Of a DNA stretch of 20,359 nucleotides, positions 14,984 through 20,359 are shown one piece after another; position 1 is the stretch's first letter, and the number at the start of each line of letters is the position of its first letter. The translations under genes and the position numbers were made by a program. This stretch comes from DAOUCV01 sp034432095. Lineage in GTDB: Bacteria; Chloroflexota; Dehalococcoidia; Dehalococcoidales; UBA2162. The DNA is taken from positions 1 to 20,359 of the forward strand of contig DAOUCV010000098.1 in assembly GCA_034432095.1 (NCBI GenBank), in the 5' to 3' direction. The notes beneath the pieces are model-generated. The model made no database searches. It saw only the letters and a program-made list of their open reading frames with translations, and was not told the DNA's origin.

Positions 14984-16420
14984 TTGAACAGCTATTTAGA
15001 AAGAGAAGACAATAACCAGAGACCAGCTCTCGACTATATTTTTCATCCTAGAACAATCGCTATTGCCGGTGTCTCCAGCGAGCCTCGAGGGGCTGGTATC
15101 GCCAATAGTTTTATTACCCGCTTTCAGAAAGCCGGCTTTAAAGGTAATATCTACCCGCTCAATCCCTCCGGTGGCGAAGTATCGGGAATGAAGATTTATC
15201 GCAATGTCAAAGATGTACCCGGGCCAGTGGACTACGTAGTTTCGGCTATCCCGGCCAAGCATACGCCGCAACTGATTTCCGACTGCGCTGCCAAAGGGGT
15301 AAGGCTGGTCCACGTGTTCAGTGCCGGTTTCAGCGAACTGGGCAATAAAACCGGGCAACAACTGGAATCAGAGATAGCCGCAATCGCCCGGGCAACGGGC
15401 ATCAGGCTTACCGGCCCAAATGGTATGGGCTTATATTGCCCCAGTACTGGTCTGTCCTTCGATGACGGCTTTACCAGAGAAAATGGCTCTGTAGGCTGGC
15501 TCGCGCAGAGCGGAAGAAACTGCACCTACGTAATACGGGAGGCTACCTCACGGGGCGTCTACTTCAGCAAGGCAATTAGCTACGGAAATGGTGTTGACCT
15601 TAACGAAAGCGATTTTATCGAATATTTCCGCGATGACCCTGAGACTCGGGTAATCGCTGCCTATATTGAAGGAGTAAAGGATGGACGGCGCTTTTTCCGA
15701 GTGCTGAAGGAAGCAGCCCGGATGAAACCCGTAATTATCATGAAAGCTGGGACCACCGAAGCCGGGGCTCGAGCGGCTGCATCACACACGGCAGCCATTG
15801 CCGGTTCGGGAACAGTATGGAGCGCCGCACTGAAACAGGCTGGTGCCATCCAGGTGCACAGCCTTGAAGAGATCGTTGATATGCTGGTGCTCTTCAGGTT
15901 TATGTCCAAGCCGAGAGGGCAAAACATTTCCATAGTTGGCTTCGGCGGCGGTGCCGGCATACAGGCTACGGACAGCTGTGTCAGCAACGGAATTAACGTA
16001 CCCCCTGCCCCACCAGAACTCCAGGAGAGGTTGAAGGAAGTCTGCGGCGGCGAAGCCGGCAGCGCTTTCAAGAATCCCTTCGACCTGTGGCCGCAGGCAG
16101 GAGCAAAGGGTATTGAGGCAGCAATTGAATTAATTGCCGGCTGGGATAAGACTGACCTGCTGCTTGTCCACCTGCAATTCGACCTTAATCCCGCAAACAG
16201 GGAAAGACTTGCCAGGTCGTATCTAGGCACTCTAACGAAACTTGCCCAGGAGATACGCAACAGGACAGTGGTGGTACTCGATTTTATTATCACTGCCGAG
16301 GCTAAGAGACTGGCCCTCGAGGTTCAGTCAACCTTGGCAGAGGACGGGTTTTCCGTGTTCCCTTCGAGCAGCCGGGCGGCTACTGCCCTCGGCCGGTTTA
16401 TTCAGTACCACCAAAGGTAA
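14984..16420 (+). CDS. ADP-forming acyl-CoA synthetase alpha-subunit-like protein
   Basis: The 478-residue protein has the N-terminal CoA-binding Rossmann domain (RTIAIAGVSSEPRGAG, about 23-38) and the two succinyl-CoA-ligase-like domains of ADP-forming acetyl-CoA synthetase alpha. The phosphohistidine candidate is His268 in AASHTAAIAG. LAQSG and RLTGPNGMG are family motifs. The ATP-grasp beta part is absent from the protein and not encoded elsewhere in the window, so it needs a partner or does a different job. The frame has no ATG until well inside the domain, so TTG at 14984 is the likely start, with a weak upstream site. It is the last gene of the plus-strand operon, 80 bases after the flavoprotein gene. 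A role in converting an acyl-CoA to acid plus ATP is inferred. Confidence 0.85.
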   Translation: MNSYLEREDNNQRPALDYIFHPRTIAIAGVSSEPRGAGIANSFITRFQKAGFKGNIYPLNPSGGEVSGMKIYRNVKDVPGPVDYVVSAIPAKHTPQLISDCAAKGVRLVHVFSAGFSELGNKTGQQLESEIAAIARATGIRLTGPNGMGLYCPSTGLSFDDGFTRENGSVGWLAQSGRNCTYVIREATSRGVYFSKAISYGNGVDLNESDFIEYFRDDPETRVIAAYIEGVKDGRRFFRVLKEAARMKPVIIMKAGTTEAGARAAASHTAAIAGSGTVWSAALKQAGAIQVHSLEEIVDMLVLFRFMSKPRGQNISIVGFGGGAGIQATDSCVSNGINVPPAPPELQERLKEVCGGEAGSAFKNPFDLWPQAGAKGIEAAIELIAGWDKTDLLLVHLQFDLNPANRERLARSYLGTLTKLAQEIRNRTVVVLDFIITAEAKRLALEVQSTLAEDGFSVFPSSSRAATALGRFIQYHQR

Positions 16421-16494
16421 AAACTAACTGCGGTCTTGACCTTAAGGATAAAGACCTACCCTGTTTTAATTATTCTGTTACTGAACGTGCCTGA

Positions 16495-17175
16495 CTATTT
16501 AATTACTTTACAGACTTCGCTAACCGGTTTTCTTTCCCTGGTGGGACTTTCTGCCGGATATCCGACGGGTATTAAAGCGATAATATCCATGTCCGGAGGA
16601 ACCTCGAGAATTTTTTCTATGTCCCCCTTTGACGACGGTAGCGGACCGGTCATCCATACCGCCCCCAGCCCCATCTGGTGCAACACTAAAAGGAGATAGG
16701 CAATAGCTGCCGACACCGATTGAATACGCGAATCGATTGTCCTGTCCCACTGGAGCATCTGTGCGGCTTTCGCATCTACTTTCTCCCGGGCTAGCATAAC
16801 TTTTACCAGCGGGTTTTCGCTCCTTCTGGTGCCGACGGCAATGAGAGCCGGGGCATCGCTGAGAGGGGCCCGTCGTGGTGCTGCGGGAGGTGTTCCCGGC
16901 GGTACCCTGCCCGGGGGAGCAAACCCCCTGAACTGCGCCATTTCAGGCCAGGAAGTCATATAACTCATGCCTGCCTGCGTCGCATCGGCAATGGCTTTAA
17001 TAGTACCTTTATTAAGGATGACATAGAAGTACCAGTTTTGCTGGTTACCTCCATTTGGCGCCCAGGTAGCCAGCTCTATTGCCTGCAATAGCAGTTCCTC
17101 CGCCACCGGTTTGTCCTGCCAGACACGGATCGAACGCCGACTCTTGATAAGCTTAGTTAGTTCCGCTGTCTCCAT
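16495..17175 (-). CDS. Nitroreductase family FMN-dependent oxidoreductase
   Basis: A nitroreductase-fold protein of 226 residues from ATG 17175. That start has a GGAGG (17184-17188) eight bases upstream; the ATG at 17181 is only two bases from it and was rejected. FMN-phosphate contacts are expected from SRRSIR (12-17) and the APNGGNQQNW segment. The late GLGAVWMTG matches the family. A proline-rich insert at about 87-104 is unusual and probably forms the active-site lid. Members reduce nitro groups, quinones or enones with NAD(P)H; the substrate here is unknown. It is convergent with the acyl-CoA synthetase-like gene, with 74 bases between stops and no convincing terminator, and is transcribed alone. 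Confidence 0.88.
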   Translation of the reverse strand: METAELTKLIKSRRSIRVWQDKPVAEELLLQAIELATWAPNGGNQQNWYFYVILNKGTIKAIADATQAGMSYMTSWPEMAQFRGFAPPGRVPPGTPPAAPRRAPLSDAPALIAVGTRRSENPLVKVMLAREKVDAKAAQMLQWDRTIDSRIQSVSAAIAYLLLVLHQMGLGAVWMTGPLPSSKGDIEKILEVPPDMDIIALIPVGYPAESPTRERKPVSEVCKVIK

Positions 17176-17208
17176 TACCATTCCCTCCTCGACTTTTAAT
17201 TTGTAAGT

Positions 17209-17237
17209 ATTATGAATGAAACAAGCCAGTTTCGCAA
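17209..17237 (-). promoter_or_regulatory. Possible promoter of the nitroreductase gene
   Basis: On the minus strand TTGCGA (17232-17237) and CATAAT (17209-17214) are 17 bases apart, with four and five of six consensus matches. It lies 34 bases upstream of the preferred ATG at 17175. Confidence 0.4.
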
Positions 17238-17283
17238 ATCCTGACTATAAAAGGTCGTCTATCAACCTCACCCCCTTCAAGCA

Positions 17284-17310
17284 CCCAGAAAAATCTTTGA
17301 TTTTTCTGGG
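17284..17310. repeat. Perfect 12-bp hairpin in the gap between nitroreductase and phosphatase genes
   Basis: CCCAGAAAAATC (17284-17295), loop TTT, and GATTTTTCTGGG (17299-17310) pair perfectly. Both flanking genes point away from it, so it is not positioned as a terminator. It differs in sequence from the palindromic repeats that follow. Confidence 0.6.
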
Positions 17311-17321
17311 AACCCGCTTTA

Positions 17322-17379
17322 TCCCCTGTCGTTGAAAAGGAGAGGGGGAAGAGTTTATAAGAGGGACTTCGTCCCTCTT
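17322..17379 (-). repeat. Bipartite palindromic repeat, reverse-orientation copy
   Basis: An imperfect CCCCT/AGGGG long hairpin (about 17323-17347) comes first. A perfect 9-bp short hairpin follows: AAGAGGGAC (17359-17367), loop TTC, GTCCCTCTT (17371-17379). The order of the two hairpins is reversed relative to the copies at 17426 and 17564. Confidence 0.6.
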
Positions 17380-17425
17380 TGACGCCCTGTGGGTAAAGAG
17401 ATTTCGCTTCTTTCTTGGGGAGTCT

Positions 17426-17500
17426 AAGAGGGGCGTTAGCCCCTCTTCAAATAAATCCTCCTTCCCTTATCAAGGGAAGGAGGCAAGGGGGATAGGTTAC
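17426..17500 (+). repeat. Bipartite palindromic repeat, forward copy
   Basis: The short hairpin is AAGAGGGGC (17426-17434), loop GTTA, GCCCCTCTT (17439-17447). An AT-rich spacer follows, then a perfect 12-bp long hairpin, CCTCCTTCCCTT (17457-17468), loop ATC, AAGGGAAGGAGG (17472-17483). The tail is GGGGGATAGGTTAC. The stems differ from those of the other copies by paired changes. Confidence 0.7.
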
Positions 17501-17563
17501 TAGACGCCTTCGGTATATCCCTTTCAATTCTCTACCAACTTGTAGTATTCTAAAGGTGAGTCA

Positions 17564-17684
17564 AAGAGAGGCGAAGCCTCTCTTATATAAATAATTCCTC
17601 TTCCCCTTGCTAAGGGGAAGAGGATAAAAGGGATAGGGTTACGAAGTAAAAAATCTAAGGGGGGTGAAGTTAATAAACAATCTC
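17564..17684 (+). repeat. Bipartite palindromic repeat, forward copy reaching the phosphatase start
   Basis: The short hairpin is AAGAGAGGC (17564-17572), loop GAA, GCCTCTCTT (17576-17584). The long hairpin is a perfect 13-bp stem, TCCTCTTCCCCTT (17596-17608), loop GCT, AAGGGGAAGAGGA (17612-17624). A purine tail GGGATAGGGTTAC follows, and then TTAATAAACAATCTC (17670-17684). The last part also ends the copy at 191-285. It runs right up to the ATG at 17685. Confidence 0.7.
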
Positions 17685-18335
17685 ATGAGAGGGGGAAAGA
17701 AAACCGTAGTTCAATGTGATTTTGACGGGACTATTACTGAAGAAGATGTCAGCTTCATGATGCTGGATGCTTTTGGCAGTGGGGATTGGAGGCAGCTATT
17801 TAGAGACTATGAGGCGGGCAGGATAAGTGTCGGGCAGTTTAACACCAAGGCTTTTTCCACAGTCAGAGCTGACAGGGAGAGCTTACTGGGGGCAGTCAGA
17901 GGAAAGGTGACGGTGCGACCAGGCTTTCCCGAGCTGATAGCCTGTTGCCGTCGAAAGGGAACCCGGTTTGTCATCGTCAGTAATGGACTGGATTTCTATA
18001 TAGATGAAATCCTGAGAGGTATGAAAATGGGAGACCTTGAGGTATTTGCCGCCCGAACAAGTTTCCACCCCGGGGGGCTCCAGGTGCAATACATAGGCCC
18101 TGACGGGAGTTATCTGGATAGCGACTTCAAGCTAGCCTATGTCAACCTATTTCTCAATGAAGGCTACCGGGTAATCTATATCGGGAATGGTGCTTCGGAT
18201 ATTGCCCCGGCAAGAAAAAGCCACTTTATCTTTGCTACCGGCACTCTGCTGGAGCACTGCCGGGAGACAAATCTTGACTGCGTGCCTTTCACCAACCTCA
18301 ATGAGGTAGTTAAAGTGTTGGAGTCCTGGCTATGA
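17685..18335 (+). CDS. HAD-superfamily IB phosphatase, MtnX-like
   Basis: A haloacid-dehalogenase-fold phosphatase. Motif I is DFDGT, with the nucleophile and acid/base Asp at residues 12 and 14 from the ATG at 17685. Motif II Ser is in VIVSNG, and the metal-binding motif is YIGNGASDIAPA. The N-terminus (VVQCDFDGTITEEDVSFMMLDAF) closely resembles MtnX-like phosphatases of methionine salvage. No other salvage gene is nearby, so the substrate is uncertain. The start is ambiguous: GTG at 17664 lies within a palindromic repeat tail and directly touches a run of G, while ATG 17685 has no clear ribosome binding site. The gene overlaps the next by four bases (ATGA), implying coupled translation. Confidence 0.85.
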   Translation: MRGGKKTVVQCDFDGTITEEDVSFMMLDAFGSGDWRQLFRDYEAGRISVGQFNTKAFSTVRADRESLLGAVRGKVTVRPGFPELIACCRRKGTRFVIVSNGLDFYIDEILRGMKMGDLEVFAARTSFHPGGLQVQYIGPDGSYLDSDFKLAYVNLFLNEGYRVIYIGNGASDIAPARKSHFIFATGTLLEHCRETNLDCVPFTNLNEVVKVLESWL

Positions 18336-18859
18336 AGGTAGCGTTGCATATATGCTGCGGGGTCTGCGCGGCTGGAGTTGTCGAAAGGCTAACTTCAGAA
18401 GGGCACAAAGTCTACGGCTTTTTCTACAATCCAAATATCCATCCGCAGGAAGAATATGAGAGGAGGCTGGAGGCGTCTCTTAAGGTAGCCAAAGAATTGT
18501 GCTTTCCTCTAGAAGTGGGTCCCTATACGCCAGAAGAATGGCTTGCCGAAACCAAATTGCTAGAAAGTGAGCCTGAGGGTGGCAAGAGGTGCGAGGTCTG
18601 TTTCCGGCATAGACTGAAAAAGACCTATCTCTATTTGCTGGACTGCGGACTGGATGCTTTCACCACCACTCTAACAATCAGCCCTCAAAAATCAGCGGCG
18701 GTGGTCAATCGGGTAGGGTGGGAAATTGGCGGTGATAGATTTCTGGTCAGGGATTTTAAGAAGAAGGCGGGCTTCCAGCGGGCCACCGAACTAGCCAGAA
18801 AGTGGACTTTATACCGTCAGAATTATTGTGGCTGTATCTATAGTATGAGGGCAAGATGA
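18332..18859 (+). CDS. queH: Epoxyqueuosine reductase QueH
   Basis: A 175-residue QueH-family (former DUF208) enzyme, the non-B12 alternative to QueG that reduces epoxyqueuosine to queuosine in tRNA. Visible family features are LHICCGVC (Cys8, Cys9, Cys12), RCEVCFRHRL (Cys87, Cys90), SPQKSAAVVNRVG and FKKKAGFQRATELA. The C-terminal YRQNYCGCIYS has Cys166 and Cys168. These cysteines hold a [4Fe-4S] cluster and an adjacent metal in characterised members. The length is normal. Its ATG overlaps the stop of the phosphatase gene by four bases. The stop is three bases from the end of a truncated minus-strand fragment. No other queuosine gene is in the window. Confidence 0.93.
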   Translation: MKVALHICCGVCAAGVVERLTSEGHKVYGFFYNPNIHPQEEYERRLEASLKVAKELCFPLEVGPYTPEEWLAETKLLESEPEGGKRCEVCFRHRLKKTYLYLLDCGLDAFTTTLTISPQKSAAVVNRVGWEIGGDRFLVRDFKKKAGFQRATELARKWTLYRQNYCGCIYSMRAR

Positions 18860-18862
18860 AGC

Positions 18863-18979
18863 TCATATCTCAATTGCCCCACCTAGGCCTGGTAGGACGA
18901 CATTGATTTGGCTATCCCCCAGGAGTACCATATTGCCCCGGATTTCCTTGACACCGCCGTAGAAGGTCAATCGCGCCAT
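18863..18979 (-). pseudogene. Truncated N-terminus of a metallo-beta-lactamase-fold hydrolase
   Basis: An ATG-to-stop frame of 38 codons on the minus strand, starting four bases after the stop of the radical SAM gene. Its start, MARLTFYGGVKEIRGNMVLL, matches the beginning of RNA-processing/exonuclease-type metallo-beta-lactamase proteins, which usually read LTFYGGVxEIGGNKILL. The frame then ends at a TGA three bases from the end of queH. The HxHxDH metal site and everything after it are gone. It looks like the stump of a gene once co-transcribed with the radical SAM gene and lost by deletion or replacement at the queH junction. A functional peptide is unlikely. Confidence 0.65.
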
Positions 18980-18983
18980 AGGG

Positions 18984-20165
18984 TTACCTTACTACCTCAG
19001 CAAGTTCCGGCAACGGCACCGCGTCTTCCAGTTGGGGCAGGAAGGACATTTGCTTTTCCCAATCCAGCATACCCTTAAACCAGATATAGGGCGCCGCTCG
19101 CCTGACCACCACCCGCATCTTGCGCAGTTGTCCCATTGAATTGATACGGTGCTCTCGCCGGGCGTCCACTATCCTCCGGGCAGACACGGGGCCAATGCCC
19201 GGTACCCGCAGTAGCTCTTCGTAACTGGCTTTATTCACATCAACGGGGAAAAGCCAAGGCTGCTTCTGGGCAATGACTATTTTGGGGTCCCTTTTTAAGG
19301 AGAGATTACCCTCGTCATTTAGGGCTAACTCTACTTCCTGCAGTGAGAAGCCGTAGGAACGCAGTAGCCGGTCGGTCTGATAGAGCCGATGCTCGCGTGT
19401 GGGGGATGTCGGGAGGTGGTCTTCCAGAGGCGTACCGCTGACCGGTTTGAAGGCACTGAAGTAGACTCTTCTCAACCCGAGCTCGCGGTAGAGTGCCTCA
19501 GTCGTCTCCAGGAGGTGGCGGTCGGTTTCGTCAGCCGCCCCGACGACGAACTGGGTAGTCTGTCCGGCAGGCACCAGCATTTCATTGCTGGCTATTATTT
19601 TCTTCACCCAGCGCATCGGCTCAATGATACCCTGATAGATATTCTTCTTGGAGCTCAATCTGGCTAGGTGGTGTGCCGTAGGCGCTTCTATATTGACCGA
19701 GACCCGGCTGGCCAGCCGGCAACCGGCTTCCACGCAATCAAATGAGGCGCCCGGCAGAATCTTGAGGTGGATATACCCTTTGAACCCGTATCGCTGCCGC
19801 AGGATTTCTACGGTGGTTATCATCTTCTCCATAGTCCGGGAGGCGTTGCCGGCAATGCCCGAGCTCAAAAACAAGCCCTGCACCAGCCGTCTTTCGTAGA
19901 GTTGGATAAAAATTCTGGCTAGCTCTTCCGGCTGGAAAGTGGCCCGGGGACAGTCCCGACCGACCCGATTAGCGCAGTAGGCACAGTCATTGGTGCAGAC
20001 ATTGGTCAGCAGGACTTTAAACAGGGAGACACAGCCACCACCGGGTAAAACCGCTCTATAGATGAAGCGCAAGGGCGATTGTTCCGCCGGTGGAGAGCCG
20101 CTGTAGCCGCAAACGTCAAACCGCGCCGCAGCGCTCAACGTCTCCAGCTTATCCTCAATCTCCAT
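18984..20165 (-). CDS. Putative DNA modification/repair radical SAM protein with C-terminal HhH domain
   Basis: A 393-residue radical SAM protein. The cluster motif is CTNDCAYC (Cys57, 61, 64), binding the [4Fe-4S]/SAM site. The start (MEIEDKLETLSAAARFDV) and the helix-hairpin-helix region at about 308-352 (VDVNKASYEELLRVPGIGP) match the family annotated as rSAM linked to a uracil-DNA-glycosylase-like protein (TIGR03916). HhH domains usually bind DNA. The function is unproven. Its usual partner gene is not in the window; a truncated metallo-beta-lactamase fragment follows instead. An AGAGG site and a strong promoter (20195-20223) precede the ATG. Confidence 0.88.
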   Translation of the reverse strand: MEIEDKLETLSAAARFDVCGYSGSPPAEQSPLRFIYRAVLPGGGCVSLFKVLLTNVCTNDCAYCANRVGRDCPRATFQPEELARIFIQLYERRLVQGLFLSSGIAGNASRTMEKMITTVEILRQRYGFKGYIHLKILPGASFDCVEAGCRLASRVSVNIEAPTAHHLARLSSKKNIYQGIIEPMRWVKKIIASNEMLVPAGQTTQFVVGAADETDRHLLETTEALYRELGLRRVYFSAFKPVSGTPLEDHLPTSPTREHRLYQTDRLLRSYGFSLQEVELALNDEGNLSLKRDPKIVIAQKQPWLFPVDVNKASYEELLRVPGIGPVSARRIVDARREHRINSMGQLRKMRVVVRRAAPYIWFKGMLDWEKQMSFLPQLEDAVPLPELAEVVR

Positions 20166-20194
20166 CTCATGCAGCCTCTTATTAGAACATCTGT

Positions 20195-20223
20195 ACTATA
20201 TCACAAGAGAGGACGGGTGTCAA
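20195..20223 (-). promoter_or_regulatory. Strong sigma-70 promoter of the radical SAM gene
   Basis: On the minus strand TTGACA (20218-20223) and TATAGT (20195-20200) are 17 bases apart, a full -35 match and five of six in the -10. Transcription would start near 20188, about 23 bases before the ATG. The presumed IS end begins only 22 bases upstream of the -35 box, so the insertion left this promoter intact. Confidence 0.7.
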
Positions 20224-20227
20224 GCAG

Positions 20228-20244
20228 GGGGTGCCTATCACCCC
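20228..20244. repeat. Short GC hairpin touching the presumed IS end
   Basis: GGGGTG (20228-20233), loop CCTAT, CACCCC (20239-20244). Its last base directly precedes the 29-bp inverted repeat. It may be a target-site feature or chance. Confidence 0.4.
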
Positions 20245-20273
20245 GATACTGTAACATTTTGGTCGGTTGAGGT
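20245..20273 (+). repeat. 29-bp inverted repeat, presumed left end of an insertion sequence
   Basis: This is the exact inverted match of 113-141. It is followed after 77 bases by an ATG with a strong ribosome binding site, as expected for the left end of an IS with its transposase gene. Together with the copy at 113-141 it implies two elements in the same orientation about 20 kb apart. Confidence 0.75.
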
Positions 20274-20285
20274 TGACAGTAAAGA

Positions 20286-20349
20286 GAGAGACCTCACAGA
20301 ACCCGGAATGGCTTCAAGTAAGCTAATCTTTGGATTAAGGAGGTCTCTC
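20286..20349 (+). promoter_or_regulatory. Inverted repeat that could sequester the ribosome binding site
   Basis: GAGAGACCTC (20286-20295) and GAGGTCTCTC (20340-20349) are perfectly complementary over 10 bp. The second arm covers most of the AAGGAGG ribosome binding site (20337-20343) and the bases up to the ATG at 20351. A transcript reading in from outside would fold and hide the site. Confidence 0.55.
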
Positions 20350-20350
20350 A

Positions 20351-20359
20351 ATGGAAAGC
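20351..20359 (+). CDS. Start of a gene cut by the window end, presumed transposase
   Basis: Only three codons (ATG GAA AGC) are visible. The start is convincing because AAGGAGG (20337-20343) lies seven bases upstream. Its position just inside the 29-bp inverted repeat suggests the transposase of the right-hand IS copy, but no protein evidence is available. Confidence 0.45.

Noticed and set aside
16421..16494. GGTCTT...AAGACC dyad between convergent genes as a bidirectional terminator
   Set aside because: The stem is only 6 bp with a long loop and no T run, too weak to call.
17284..17310. Perfect hairpin read as a terminator
   Set aside because: Both neighbouring genes are transcribed away from it, and it has no trailing T run on either strand.
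17322..17684. Repeat cluster considered as a CRISPR array
   Set aside because: The units are palindromic, differ in sequence and orientation, and have no uniform spacers; no cas gene is present.

Overview
The window looks like a catabolic island from an anaerobic bacterium. The tungsten-type aldehyde:ferredoxin oxidoreductase, the small ferredoxin, the NuoF/NuoG-like electron module and the paired family III CoA-transferases suggest a syntrophic or fermentative lifestyle. Gene families and the GC-rich palindromic repeats would fit a Dehalococcoidia-like member of Chloroflexota, but that placement is inference and no marker gene is present.

Layout. (1) Positions 1-141 appear to be the tail of an insertion sequence, ending in a 29-bp inverted repeat. 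A perfect inverted copy of that repeat lies at 20245-20273, followed by a ribosome binding site and a new ATG at 20351. About 20.1 kb is therefore bracketed by what look like two same-orientation copies of one IS. (2) Positions 145-285 hold palindromic repeats, then a consensus sigma-70 promoter (299-328) and a decayed SDR remnant (339-493). (3) A plus-strand operon follows: tungsten aldehyde oxidoreductase (513-2360) and two tandem paralogous SDR dehydrogenases (2378-4090). (4) A convergent minus-strand operon, transcribed from 9462 down to 4114, encodes two CaiB/BaiF CoA-transferases, an FrdA/AprA-type flavoprotein, a two-cluster ferredoxin and a stand-alone pyruvate-kinase-C-like protein. 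(5) Diverging from it, a plus-strand operon (9620-16420) encodes a NuoF-like subunit with a cysteine-less thioredoxin-like domain, a NuoG-N/GltD fusion, an FAD dehydrogenase of the fumarate reductase/ketosteroid dehydrogenase family, and an ADP-forming acyl-CoA synthetase alpha-like protein. (6) A minus-strand nitroreductase (16495-17175) is followed by a 480-bp repeat-rich gap. (7) An HAD phosphatase and QueH (translationally coupled) converge on a radical SAM/HhH protein, which is followed by a 38-codon remnant of a metallo-beta-lactamase-fold gene.

How the genes may work together (inference). An acid is activated by CoA transfer and oxidised by flavoproteins and SDRs. Electrons pass through ferredoxin and the NuoF/NuoG-GltD module to NAD(P), and AOR interconverts an aldehyde and an acid. 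The ACD-alpha-like protein would handle acyl-CoA at the energy-conserving end. The substrate cannot be read from the sequence. No transcription regulator, transporter, tRNA, rRNA or CRISPR array was seen.
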